Assembly: GCF_034439435.1 (NCBI RefSeq)
Contig: NZ_JAPCKJ010000001.1
Coordinates: forward strand, 62,001 to 126,000
From: Sarcina sp034439435
GTDB lineage: Bacteria; Bacillota; Clostridia; Clostridiales; Clostridiaceae
Direction of reading: 5' to 3'
Length of the DNA stretch: 64,000 nt
Shown piece after piece: positions 53,057-62,111 of the stretch; the first letter of the stretch is position 1, and the number at the start of each line of letters is the position of its first letter. The notes beneath the pieces were generated by a model that ran no database searches, was not told the DNA's origin, and saw nothing but the letters and a program-made list of their open reading frames with translations. A program made the position numbers and the translations under genes.

Positions 53057-54391
53057 TTAAAATTCTCTAGCAACTTTTTTTATTTTATCTTGTAAATTTA
53101 ATAAGCTTTTTCTGATCTCAGAAAAATTTCCACTTAATAACCTCTTATTTTTAACAACAATCTTACCATCAACCACTACTAACTCTACATTACTTACATT
53201 AGCTGAATATACTATAGCCGCATAATAATCATATATCGGTTGCATGTTGACTGATTTTGTTTCTATTAAGGTTAAGTCTGCTTTTTTTCCTTCTTCTATG
53301 GATCCAACTTCTTTATCTATACCTAATACTCTAGCTCCACCTATAGTTCCCATTTCTACTAACTCTACTGATGGCAATACTGTTCTATCATTATTGAATA
53401 ATTTATGGATTTTTCCTACCTGTGACATTTGAGTTAATATATCTAAAGTGTTTCCACTCATAGGACCATCAGTTCCAAGCCCCACATTTATTCCTGATTC
53501 TTTAAACTTTAATATAGGAGCTACTCCTTTTGCTCCCTTAGCATTTGCCCCAATATTATGAGATACTTTAGCACCATTTTTCTTTAAAATCTCTATATCA
53601 TAATCATTAACTAAAACTGCATGAGCTGCTATAAAATTAGAGTCTAAAACTCCAAGCTTATCTAAATATCCAACAGGAGTAAGATTATATTTTTCTATAC
53701 ACTCCTTTAACTCATAATCCATTTCTGATAAATGCATAGTAATAGGAACATTATATTTTTTACTGATTCTATAAGCCTCTTTTAAGGATGCATCCGTATT
53801 AGTGTATGGTGCATGAGGCGCTATTCCTGGAGTTATTAAATCATCATCTTTCCATTTTTCTATGAAATCTATTGAATAATCTAAACCACCAAAAGCCTCT
53901 TTAGAATCTGGTGAAGGAAAATCTACTATTGTTTCACATAGTATACCTCTCATATTTAATTCTTTTGCGGCCTTAGCTACCTCATCCTCAAAATAATACA
54001 TATCACAAAAAGTGGTTACTCCTCCTAATAGCATTTCTGCTATGGCATATTTAGCTCCTATATAAGTTAATTCTTCATCAACTAATCTTTGTTCTAAAGG
54101 AAATAAATATCTCTTTAATCTATCCTTACAATCATCAGCTAAACTTCTAAAAGGTACCATAGAGCCATGAGTATGACAATTTATCATACCAGGCATTAAG
54201 ATTCCCTCTTCTCCATCTATTACTTCAACTTTATATCCATCTCTTTTAAATATTTCCTCTTTACTTACATCATCTCCAACATATATTATTCTATTTCCTT
54301 CAAAAGCAACTATCCCATTCTCTATAATTTCTTTATTTTCATTCATAGTAAGAACCGTAATATTTTTTACCAAAGTTACTCTTTTATCCAT
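53057..54391 (-). CDS. Amidohydrolase (MTA/SAH deaminase-like)
   Basis: A 444-aa cytosine-deaminase/chlorohydrolase-type amidohydrolase. Motifs in order: GMINCHTHGSMVPFRSLADD (metal His pair), GVTTFCDMYYFED, HAPYTNTD, MHLSEMDYEL, AAHAVLVND, SHNIGANAKGAKGVAPI and VGLGTDGPMSGNTLDIL (metal Asp). This matches the MtaD family acting on 5-methylthioadenosine or S-adenosylhomocysteine. Other amino-purine deaminases share the motifs. It follows adeC, separated by a terminator, so it may be transcribed in part by read-through. Given the neighbours, a purine substrate is likely. Confidence 0.82.
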   Translation of the reverse strand: MDKRVTLVKNITVLTMNENKEIIENGIVAFEGNRIIYVGDDVSKEEIFKRDGYKVEVIDGEEGILMPGMINCHTHGSMVPFRSLADDCKDRLKRYLFPLEQRLVDEELTYIGAKYAIAEMLLGGVTTFCDMYYFEDEVAKAAKELNMRGILCETIVDFPSPDSKEAFGGLDYSIDFIEKWKDDDLITPGIAPHAPYTNTDASLKEAYRISKKYNVPITMHLSEMDYELKECIEKYNLTPVGYLDKLGVLDSNFIAAHAVLVNDYDIEILKKNGAKVSHNIGANAKGAKGVAPILKFKESGINVGLGTDGPMSGNTLDILTQMSQVGKIHKLFNNDRTVLPSVELVEMGTIGGARVLGIDKEVGSIEEGKKADLTLIETKSVNMQPIYDYYAAIVYSANVSNVELVVVDGKIVVKNKRLLSGNFSEIRKSLLNLQDKIKKVAREF

Positions 54392-54427
54392 ATTTTATCC
54401 TCCAAACATTTACTAAAAATAAATTAA

Positions 54428-54471
54428 AAATAAGAGGCTGTATCCCCCTATGATACACCCCCTTACTTTAT
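54428..54471 (-). terminator. Terminator after adenine deaminase, resembling repeat-element ends
   Basis: Stem AAATAAGAGGCTGTATC with TGATACACCCCCTTACTTTA and a 4-6 nt loop, followed by a minus-strand T-run. The arms carry AGAGGCTGTATC and GATACA.CCCCTT, the same sequences as the outer ends of the element at 42754-43070. It could be a solo end-to-end relic of that element now acting as terminator. Confidence 0.75.
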
Positions 54472-54508
54472 TTTTATCCTAATTTCCTATACTTCAAAGC
54501 AGAGTTTT

Positions 54509-56215
54509 TTATTTAAATAAAGAAACAATACTACACTTTTTAACGTCTATTAATCCCTTATCTGTTATCTTTAAAGCAGGGCTTACTGGTAACGACAAGG
54601 TACTAAATGACATAATTTCATTCATATGATTATATCCTAAATCTCTCATAGCATTTCTAACTTCCCCTAGTTTTTCTCCTATGATTTCAATAGGCTCATC
54701 ACTAACTATTCCGCCTATTGGCAGTTCTAATTTAGCAATTACTTCATTATTATTTGAGACTACATATCCCCCCTTAGAATATATAACCTCATTAGCTGCT
54801 ATAACCATATCCTTAATATTTCTACCCATCACCATAAGATTGTGATGATCATGAGCCCAAGTAGTTGCTATTGCTCCTTCTTTTATAATTTCCCCTTCTA
54901 CTAATCCAAAAGCTATATTGTTACTTTTACCATATCTTTCAAAAACAGCAATCAACGCACATTTACTATTTTCCCACTGTAAAAGATTATTATGAATATC
55001 TAAAGTTACTTCTCCCTCTTCTGTAAAAGTAGTATTTTTCGCTACCTTCATAGTCCTACAAGTTACTTTATTTTCATAATTCTTCGGTACTTTAACTAAC
55101 AAGCTTTCTCTAGTAACTTGACTTAATTCTAAACTATTATAAAATCTATAATCTAAAGTACTTTTCTCCTTAAAAAACTCTTCTTTTAACCCCTTATCTC
55201 TATTAAAAACCATTTCCCCATTTTTATAAACTTCATATATATTAAAATCTTCTATATTATCTAGTAATATAAAATCTGCCACCTTTCCCGGTGCTATTGC
55301 TCCCCTATCCAAAAGATTCATTCTTCGAGCTGGTGTATATGTAGCTACATATATTGCATTTTCTATTGACATTCCGAGCTTTACAGCCTCTTTTACCAAT
55401 TCATTCAGATGCCCCTTAATTAATTTATCTGCCATTACATCATCTGTTGCCAAAGCAAAATGCTCATATAAATTATTTTCAACTAAAAACTTTATATTAT
55501 CAGCCGTCATTGATTTGTGTTGCATTTCTATAAACATACCATCTTGTATTTTTTCTTCAAGAGAGGCTAGTGTTTGTTGAGTATGATCTCCATTAACTCC
55601 TCTATAAATATAAAGAGATAAATCCACCCCTTGAATTTTTGGACAATGACCCTCTAAAGGTACATTCTTCTTTTTGCTTACGTTTATTATTTGATTTATA
55701 TTAGAATCCTCATCTTCTATTAAATCCTTAAAGTTCATTACCTCTCCAAGACAAAGAATATTATCATATTCTAATAATTTCTCTACCTCATTAGGAGTTA
55801 TTTCTCCACCTGTTGTCTCTAAGGAACTTGAAGTTGAAGGAACCGAACTAGGTATGCCATAAAATATATCTAACTTTTCCTTAGACTTAATAAATTCTTC
55901 TATACCATGAACACCAAAAACATTAGCTATTTCATGAGGATCAGCTACTACTGTAGTGACCCCATGTTTTATTGCAGCCTTAGAAAATTCACTTGGAATA
56001 GTCATTGAACTCTCTATATGCATGTGTATATCTATTAAACCTGGAATAATATATTTTCCATCTCCATCTATTATATTTTTAGATGTTAATCTATCCTCAT
56101 ATTCTTTTCCTATATGAATAAATTTCCCCTTATTTATTAAAACATCACCTTTTATAAACTTTTTGAAATAGCTATTATACACATTTAAGTTTTTAATAAT
56201 TAATTCTGCTTCCAT
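54509..56215 (-). CDS. adeC: Adenine deaminase
   Basis: A 568-aa protein of the bacterial adenine deaminase (AdeC/Ade) family, converting adenine to hypoxanthine and ammonia. Motifs: PGLIDIHMHIESSM (metal His), VTTVVADPHEIANVFG, LCLGEVMNFKD, EGHCP, ATDDVMAD (metal Asp), and the C-terminal domain with ATTWAHDHHNLMVMGRN. Length and motif order are typical. It starts 15 bp after the binding-protein gene, so it is the last gene of the ABC-transporter operon. This links the transporter to purines. Confidence 0.93.
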   Translation of the reverse strand: MEAELIIKNLNVYNSYFKKFIKGDVLINKGKFIHIGKEYEDRLTSKNIIDGDGKYIIPGLIDIHMHIESSMTIPSEFSKAAIKHGVTTVVADPHEIANVFGVHGIEEFIKSKEKLDIFYGIPSSVPSTSSSLETTGGEITPNEVEKLLEYDNILCLGEVMNFKDLIEDEDSNINQIINVSKKKNVPLEGHCPKIQGVDLSLYIYRGVNGDHTQQTLASLEEKIQDGMFIEMQHKSMTADNIKFLVENNLYEHFALATDDVMADKLIKGHLNELVKEAVKLGMSIENAIYVATYTPARRMNLLDRGAIAPGKVADFILLDNIEDFNIYEVYKNGEMVFNRDKGLKEEFFKEKSTLDYRFYNSLELSQVTRESLLVKVPKNYENKVTCRTMKVAKNTTFTEEGEVTLDIHNNLLQWENSKCALIAVFERYGKSNNIAFGLVEGEIIKEGAIATTWAHDHHNLMVMGRNIKDMVIAANEVIYSKGGYVVSNNNEVIAKLELPIGGIVSDEPIEIIGEKLGEVRNAMRDLGYNHMNEIMSFSTLSLPVSPALKITDKGLIDVKKCSIVSLFK

Positions 56216-56230
56216 TCTATTACCTATAAA

Positions 56231-57277
56231 CTAGTTCATTATTCTGTTCCAGTTATTAACCCATTCATTCATTACTGAGTTAACGAATTTAAAGTCTATT
56301 ACTTTTGCATTATCAAGTACTGGTCCATATGTTAAGTTCTTAGTTTCCTCTTCTGTTAACTTAACTTCCTTGTTAACTGGTGATTCATTTAAAGCCTTAG
56401 CAGTTCTTTCTTGAACATATTTACTTAGAGCGTAGTTAATAAATTCATAAGCTAAACCTTTATTTTTTGAATTTTTATTTATGTTTATTGTATTAAAGTT
56501 TAAGTAAGTTCCTGACTCTGGTATTACATTTATAACCTCTGGTTTAGCTTTTGAAATTGTTCCATAAGCAAAATCTGATGCTACTGCAGCTACTATTTCA
56601 CCATTTGAAAACATATTTGCTAAATCTGAAGATTTACTATAAGTTTTAACAACATTTGGCTTTAAAGCTTCTAACTCTTTAAATGCAGCTTCTCCATTAT
56701 CAGTTTTTACATCTACTCCAGCTTTCTCTGCAGCTATTTCTACCATTGCAGGCCCATTAGTTGTTGTAATATCTGGTATAGCTATCTTATTTTTAAGCTC
56801 TGGCTTCCATAAATCTTCCCAAGAATTTATTTCAATTCCTGCTGAAGGATCTACAATTATTCCTATACTGTTTAATGTGTATGCTGGTCCATAGCCTGCC
56901 TCTACTGTAGCTTTAGCTTTTTCATTCATTTCATTTGCATTAGGAATCTTTGAATAATCTAATTCATCAAATATTCCTGCTTCAATTCCTTGTTCAGCAT
57001 AAGACTCAGCTAAATAAGTTACGTCAATTTGTGAGTTGGGATTATTTTTCATTTTAGTTAATCTCTCTGAGTTATTACCCACTTCTAAAACTATTTCCAC
57101 TCCATGTTCTTTAGCAAATGGATCAAATACTGTCTCTTTTAATACATCTTCATTTAGTCCCCAAGTTGAAACAACTAATTTCTTTCCTGCTTCTGCTCCC
57201 TCTGTCTTTCCACATCCAACCAAGGCTGTTCCTAATACTAATCCTGTTAATAACGTTGCTAAAATTTTCTTTTTCAT
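56231..57277 (-). CDS. PotD-like substrate-binding lipoprotein
   Basis: 348 aa. A lipoprotein signal peptide ends in the lipobox ALVGC (lipidated Cys22). The rest is a type II periplasmic-binding fold (KLVVSTWGLNEDVLKETVFDPF) as in spermidine/putrescine and thiamine or iron-type binding proteins; no polyamine-specific Asp/Trp pattern is clear to me. It sits in an operon permease-permease-ATPase-binding protein-adeC. A purine-related or amine ligand is inferred from the operon alone. Confidence 0.85.
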   Translation of the reverse strand: MKKKILATLLTGLVLGTALVGCGKTEGAEAGKKLVVSTWGLNEDVLKETVFDPFAKEHGVEIVLEVGNNSERLTKMKNNPNSQIDVTYLAESYAEQGIEAGIFDELDYSKIPNANEMNEKAKATVEAGYGPAYTLNSIGIIVDPSAGIEINSWEDLWKPELKNKIAIPDITTTNGPAMVEIAAEKAGVDVKTDNGEAAFKELEALKPNVVKTYSKSSDLANMFSNGEIVAAVASDFAYGTISKAKPEVINVIPESGTYLNFNTININKNSKNKGLAYEFINYALSKYVQERTAKALNESPVNKEVKLTEEETKNLTYGPVLDNAKVIDFKFVNSVMNEWVNNWNRIMN

Positions 57278-57317
57278 AAGCTACTCCTTTATAAACATAT
57301 TTTTTTATATTTAAATT

Positions 57318-58364
57318 TTATAAAACTACTATTTTATCTGCTGGCAATTGAAGTTTTATCTTTTGCCCTTTTTCATATACAATGCTGTTTTCACTGTTTA
57401 CAATTAAATTTCCCATATCAGTTTTAACATCATATTGATATGCTTTTCCTAAGAAAGTTCTTATTTCTATAACACCCTCTACTGTATTTTCTAAATCCTC
57501 ATTTACAATTTTTATATCATCTGGTCTTATAGTTGCTTTTACTTCATTTTTATCTTTCACTTTATTAACTCTTAACTTAATTCCAACCTCACTTTTATAA
57601 GTGTCCTCTGATATCTTAGTTAAATCTATAAAATTTTCAAAACCTACAAATCTTGCAACGAACTCTGTTGCTGGATTTGAATAAATATTTTCTGGAGTAT
57701 CAAATTGCTCTATTACTCCCTTATTAAGAACTGCTACTCTATCTGAAATTGAAAAACATTCTTCTTGGTCATGAGTTACGAATAATGTTGTTATTCCAAG
57801 CTTTTGTTGAAGCTTTCTTATTTCAACTCTCATTTTTAGTCTTAATTTAGCATCTAAATTACTTAGAGGCTCATCTAATAATAAAAGGCTTGGCTCTATT
57901 ACTAAGGCTCTTGCTATTGCAACCCTTTGTCTTTGTCCACCAGATAACTCTTTTGGATATCTCTTTGCTAAGTGGCTCATATCAACAACTTTTAATATTT
58001 CATCAACCTTTGTTTTTATTTCTTCTTTATTCATCTTCTTCATTTTTAGTCCGAAAGCTACATTTTCCTCTACTGTTAAGTGTGGAAATAATGCATAGCT
58101 TTGAAATACTAATCCAAAGTTTCTATTATGAACAGGTATATTTGTATAATCTTCATCTCCTAATAAAAACTTTCCTGCTGTTGGCTCTATAAAGCCAGCT
58201 ACAACTCTTAATGTTGTTGTTTTTCCACATCCACTTGGTCCTAAAAGAGATACTAACTCTCCTTTTTTAACCTTTAAATTTAAATTTTCTAATATGTTAT
58301 TTTTCTTATCATAAGAAACATTTATATTCTGTAGGTTTATTAAATCCATATCTTTGTCCTCCAA
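57318..58364 (-). CDS. PotA-like ABC transporter ATPase
   Basis: 348 aa. Walker A GPSGCGKTT, signature LSGGQRQRVA, Walker B LLLLDEPLSNLDA, switch FVTHDQEE, and a C-terminal TOBE domain (~270-348). This is the CUT1/POPT type ATPase pattern of spermidine/putrescine, iron and related importers. 40 bp before the binding-protein gene and about 20 bp after the permease gene. Confidence 0.9.
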   Translation of the reverse strand: MEDKDMDLINLQNINVSYDKKNNILENLNLKVKKGELVSLLGPSGCGKTTTLRVVAGFIEPTAGKFLLGDEDYTNIPVHNRNFGLVFQSYALFPHLTVEENVAFGLKMKKMNKEEIKTKVDEILKVVDMSHLAKRYPKELSGGQRQRVAIARALVIEPSLLLLDEPLSNLDAKLRLKMRVEIRKLQQKLGITTLFVTHDQEECFSISDRVAVLNKGVIEQFDTPENIYSNPATEFVARFVGFENFIDLTKISEDTYKSEVGIKLRVNKVKDKNEVKATIRPDDIKIVNEDLENTVEGVIEIRTFLGKAYQYDVKTDMGNLIVNSENSIVYEKGQKIKLQLPADKIVVL

Positions 58365-58383
58365 ATAAATTTTTAGCTAGATT

Positions 58384-59166
58384 TTATCCTGCAAAATTAT
58401 TTAATCCTAATGTTTTTTCTAATATATACATAATTCCAATAGTTAATATCATTAATATCACTGATAAAGCCGATACTGTTGGATCGTAATTATATTCAAC
58501 GTAATTCATCATTGTTGTAGGTAATGTGCTTACTCCTGGTCCAGTTAAGAATATGGATACTGGAACATTATTAAATGAATTTATGAAGGCTAAGATAAAT
58601 GCTGCCATTACTCCTGATGTTATATTAGGTAAAACTACCTTAAAGAAAGTTTTTGATTTCTTGCATCCTAAACTCATAGCTGCTTCTTCTATGGAATAAT
58701 CAAAGCCTTCTAAGCTTGATCCTACAACTCTTATAATGTAAGGAATTATTATCAATGTATGTCCAATAAATAAACTAGCATATACTGAAAGATTCATTTT
58801 TACTAATAAGAATTGGAATAATGAGAATCCAACTACTATTCCTGGGACTATTAATGGTGAAAAGAAAAAGCTTTTAACTATACTCTTTCCTTTAAAGTTA
58901 TATCTACTTAATCCGTAAGCTGCAGGCATTCCTATAACTAGCGCCGCTAATGTAGCCACTGTAGATATCAGGAAGCTTGTCCCCATACTCTTTATAAATG
59001 ATTCTGATTTAAATACCGTAGCAAACCATTGCAAGCTAAATCCCTTTGGTGGAAATGCTATATAGTTTTCCGTTCCTATACTTGTCATAGCAATAATTAC
59101 TAGTGGTGCAAATAGAAATATATAAACTAAAACGACGAAGGCTGTTAGAACTTTACTCTTTTTCAC
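58384..59166 (-). CDS. PotC-like ABC permease
   Basis: 260 aa with six membrane segments and the EAA motif EEAAMSLGCKKSKTFFKVVLPNI. PotC/PotI-type inner-membrane subunit. It starts 1 bp after the stop of the partner permease gene (59168), so the two are translationally linked. Confidence 0.9.
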   Translation of the reverse strand: MKKSKVLTAFVVLVYIFLFAPLVIIAMTSIGTENYIAFPPKGFSLQWFATVFKSESFIKSMGTSFLISTVATLAALVIGMPAAYGLSRYNFKGKSIVKSFFFSPLIVPGIVVGFSLFQFLLVKMNLSVYASLFIGHTLIIIPYIIRVVGSSLEGFDYSIEEAAMSLGCKKSKTFFKVVLPNITSGVMAAFILAFINSFNNVPVSIFLTGPGVSTLPTTMMNYVEYNYDPTVSALSVILMILTIGIMYILEKTLGLNNFAG

Positions 59167-59167
59167 T

Positions 59168-59998
59168 TTAAGAAACCCCTCTCTTATCTAATCTTGATGC
59201 TAGGAAGTTAATTCCCTTTATTACTATTAAAGTAACTATAATCATTATTGTTGCTACAACTGCAGCCCCTTGCCAATCTCCTAATGTCATAGTCTTTTGG
59301 TATATTAAAGTTGCTAAAACCGTATTTTTATTTCCTCCTAATAATTGAGGTGTTGTATACGCTGTTAAAGAACCTGTGAATACTAAAACTGTTCCAACAA
59401 TTAAACCTGGTAAGCTAAGTGGAAATACAACTTTAAAGAAAGCTTTTAACCTATTAGCTCCTAAGCTTTCAGCTGCTTCTAATAAGTCATTATCTATATT
59501 TTCCATAACTCCTACTAAGGAAATGATCATTAGTGGTAAGAAAATATAAATTGTACCAACTATAATAGCTCCTTCTGTATATAAAAGGGATAGCGGTTCT
59601 TGTATTAAGTTAAACTTCATTAACAAAGTATTGATTATTCCATTTTTCCCTAAGATACTCATCCAAGCGAATGAACGAACAACTGAATTTGTTAATATTG
59701 GGAATACTGTTAAGGCTATAAGTAAGCCTCTTACCTTTTTAGAAACTCTTGATATGTAATAAGAAACTGGTACACCTATGAACATACAAATTATAGATGA
59801 TACTAAAGATATCTTAATTGTTCTCCAAAATATTGACATCATATAAGAATCCGTAAAAAACTCCTTATATGCACTAAACATGCCACCATTGCTATTAGTA
59901 AAAGTAGGAATTATTACATCTAATAGTGGAACTATCATAAAATATGCTACTAATACTATGCAGGGTATAAATAATAAATAATGACTTATTTTCCTCAT
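59168..59998 (-). CDS. PotB-like ABC permease
   Basis: 276 aa with six membrane segments (the first is SHYLLFIPCIVLVAYFMIVPLLD) and the EAA motif LEAAESLGANRLKAFFKVVFPLS. First gene of the operon permease-permease-ATPase-binding protein-adeC. ATG at 59998 with GGAGGAAA-type ribosome binding site. PotB/PotH type. Confidence 0.9.
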   Translation of the reverse strand: MRKISHYLLFIPCIVLVAYFMIVPLLDVIIPTFTNSNGGMFSAYKEFFTDSYMMSIFWRTIKISLVSSIICMFIGVPVSYYISRVSKKVRGLLIALTVFPILTNSVVRSFAWMSILGKNGIINTLLMKFNLIQEPLSLLYTEGAIIVGTIYIFLPLMIISLVGVMENIDNDLLEAAESLGANRLKAFFKVVFPLSLPGLIVGTVLVFTGSLTAYTTPQLLGGNKNTVLATLIYQKTMTLGDWQGAAVVATIMIIVTLIVIKGINFLASRLDKRGVS

Positions 59999-60064
59999 GC
60001 TTTTCCTCCATTTTAAGTAATATGTCTTGAATCATATTTAAATTTTTCTACATAATGTAATTTT

Positions 60065-60187
60065 ATTCTACTTATTACTACGTATATTGTCAATTTATTC
60101 TTTTGTATTTTTCGTGTTTTTTCTCTTTAAAACCTTTTATTTTTGATTAAATTTAAAAAAATATTCACATTTCCATTTATTCACGAA
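60065..60187 (-). promoter_or_regulatory. Promoter of the ABC/adeC operon with CGAA boxes
   Basis: On the minus strand TTGACA (60088-60093), a 17-bp spacer and TAGAAT (60065-60070), 67 bp before the first ATG. Upstream, TTCGTG (60111-60116) and CACGAA (60182-60187) on the plus strand form an inverted pair of CGAA-type half-sites about 65 bp apart. PurR boxes in Firmicutes have CGAA cores, but with closer spacing, so PurR control is only a suggestion. Confidence 0.6.
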
Positions 60188-60244
60188 CAATATTAAAACT
60201 CTTAAAAAATTTTATTTTTATATAGAAATTATCTGAAGTCACGC

Positions 60245-60290
60245 AAAAAAAAGACAATAGTAAGTTGTTTAAATCCTCTTAACTATTGCC
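60245..60290 (-). terminator. Terminator downstream of the FliB-like gene
   Basis: Imperfect stem GACAATAGTAAG with CTTAACTATTGCC, followed on the minus strand by eight T. It is 200 bp past the FliB-like stop at 60490; the bases between hold no gene that I can see. Confidence 0.7.
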
Positions 60291-60489
60291 TCAATTTTAT
60301 TTATTATGGTAAGATATTTTAAATTATTGTTAATTCAAAGATAAATAAATTATTTTTAACTACCAAACGATTTTTTATTAAGTTTTATTTATAATTCGGA
60401 AAATTACCACTCTCTTTTAAATCAAAAAATCTATTAAAGTATTCCATCATCAACATTATTTGTAGAATATTTAATATTATAATTTATTC

Positions 60490-61638
60490 CTAAAATAAAG
60501 CTATAAAACATAAATACCCTATTTCTAAAATAGTATCCTCAAAACCATCACTTAAAAAGTCTAAAACTGCTTCAGTGTTATTTCCAATAATTCTTGAAAA
60601 AGCTACAATATAATCTTTTACTTCTTCAATATTTATTTCCTCCTCATTAATACAATATTTTAGAAATAGTGCATATCTTATTAAGAGATATTCTAATATA
60701 ATCATCTGAAAAGCAAGTACCATTTCCTCAATATCATCACTAACACAATTACTTAAAATTTTAGATATAATGCACTTTTCAATTAATTTATCATATTCTT
60801 TAAACTTCTCTTTATAAGTGCTCCATTTATTCTGAAGACTTTTAACCTCAACATTTTCTGCAAAATTAGAAATCTGTTCTAAAATACATTTAAAACTAGA
60901 AACCTCTTTGTAGTTCTGTATGATATCTAAAAACAAATAATTTATTTCCTCAATTGAATCTGTTTTGTTTAATTCTATTTCACTATAAACATTTATAACT
61001 TCTTCTATGTACTCTCTATCACTATATTTTTCTAACTCTTCTAACAAATTTTCCTCATTTGTATAAATTTCATTCTCTAAGATATTTAGCAACATTTCAA
61101 AGCCTATAATTAACCTTTCTTCTAAAGAAAGTCTCTCCTCATAAATTATATCTATTAAGGTTTCTCTTATTCTAAGCTCTAACAAATTTTCTTCTTCATA
61201 AATACTCTTTTCTGAAATCATCTCTACTTTGCCCTTAAGATTATTTAAAATTTCTACTACCTCTGGACATGCACATGATAATGAAAGTTCCTTTTTATTT
61301 TCAAATACATTCTCTAGTCTAGGAAATGTATGACATGTTAAAGATAGATACTCTTCCCCATGACTTTTAACTATATTACATAATCCTTGTCCATCTAAAA
61401 AAGCACATGCTTCATAGATTTCCTTATTTATAAAATACTCCGTTTTCTCATTACATTTTTTAATTTTCACATTATTTAAAAGATACTCAGAATCTTTCTT
61501 ATCTCTTTTCCATTTATCATAGGTATTATTATCTACGTTAATATCCCATCCCTCACAGCATGTAAACTTACATTTATCCGCTATACACTTAAACTTATCA
61601 TAATTCGTAATTTTTAATATATTTATATCCTTATTCAT
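60490..61638 (-). CDS. FliB-like Cys-cluster protein (lysine-N-methylase family)
   Basis: 382 aa. It has the family's Cys motifs: CIADKCKFTCCEGW near the N-terminus, EACAFLDGQGLCNI, LSLTCHTFPR and LSLSCACPEV. FliB methylates flagellin lysines in Salmonella, and the Cys set probably binds an Fe-S cluster. The rest is helical and Glu/Ile-rich. No flagellar gene is near, and the suspected species is non-motile, so the true substrate is likely to be something else. Monocistronic. Confidence 0.8.
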   Translation of the reverse strand: MNKDINILKITNYDKFKCIADKCKFTCCEGWDINVDNNTYDKWKRDKKDSEYLLNNVKIKKCNEKTEYFINKEIYEACAFLDGQGLCNIVKSHGEEYLSLTCHTFPRLENVFENKKELSLSCACPEVVEILNNLKGKVEMISEKSIYEEENLLELRIRETLIDIIYEERLSLEERLIIGFEMLLNILENEIYTNEENLLEELEKYSDREYIEEVINVYSEIELNKTDSIEEINYLFLDIIQNYKEVSSFKCILEQISNFAENVEVKSLQNKWSTYKEKFKEYDKLIEKCIISKILSNCVSDDIEEMVLAFQMIILEYLLIRYALFLKYCINEEEINIEEVKDYIVAFSRIIGNNTEAVLDFLSDGFEDTILEIGYLCFIALF

Positions 61639-62111
61639 ATATAAATAGCTCCAATCTTCTTAATATATTTAAATCTAAAACTCTCATAAAGACTATATTT
61701 TAATTCTAACATTAAAAACATCTTTTCATAATCATAACTTTTTTAATATGTAATATTTATAGTAAAAAACACTGAAATCTAAACTTAAAATATATAAATC
61801 TATTCTTATAATATGTAGCTATATAATAGACTTCTTTTCTATTCTTATTAAATCCTAATATCTACTCTTATTTTAGGTTTAAGTCTATAAATTGTAAAAT
61901 TATAGAATGAATCCTTTAATAAATTTCTATAAATAAAAAAATCGTATTGCTAATAAACAATACGATTTTTTAAACATATTAGTTTAAAATTAACTTTAAC
62001 CTTTAAATGCAAATCAAAAGTTCCCATATCTTTTAATAATTAATTTTAAAGGTTTAGTTGAGATACACTATATTCCCAAAGCAGAGCCTTCAATTAAAAT
62101 ATAACTTATAT
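61639..62111. other. Gene-free AT-rich region
   Basis: About 470 bp between the FliB-like gene and the Dus gene. Apart from the terminator at 61935-61972 and the promoter that must serve the FliB-like gene, I see nothing coding in it. Confidence 0.5.
61935..61972. terminator. Terminator of the Dus gene
   Basis: A 14-bp stem (AAAAAATCGTATTG with CAATACGATTTTTT) and an 8-nt loop, 140 bp beyond the Dus stop. T-runs occur on both strands. Confidence 0.8.

Noticed and set aside
59999..60300. Purine riboswitch upstream of the ABC/adeC operon
   Set aside because: On the minus strand I found no purine-aptamer core (GTTTCTACC-type junction) in the leader.
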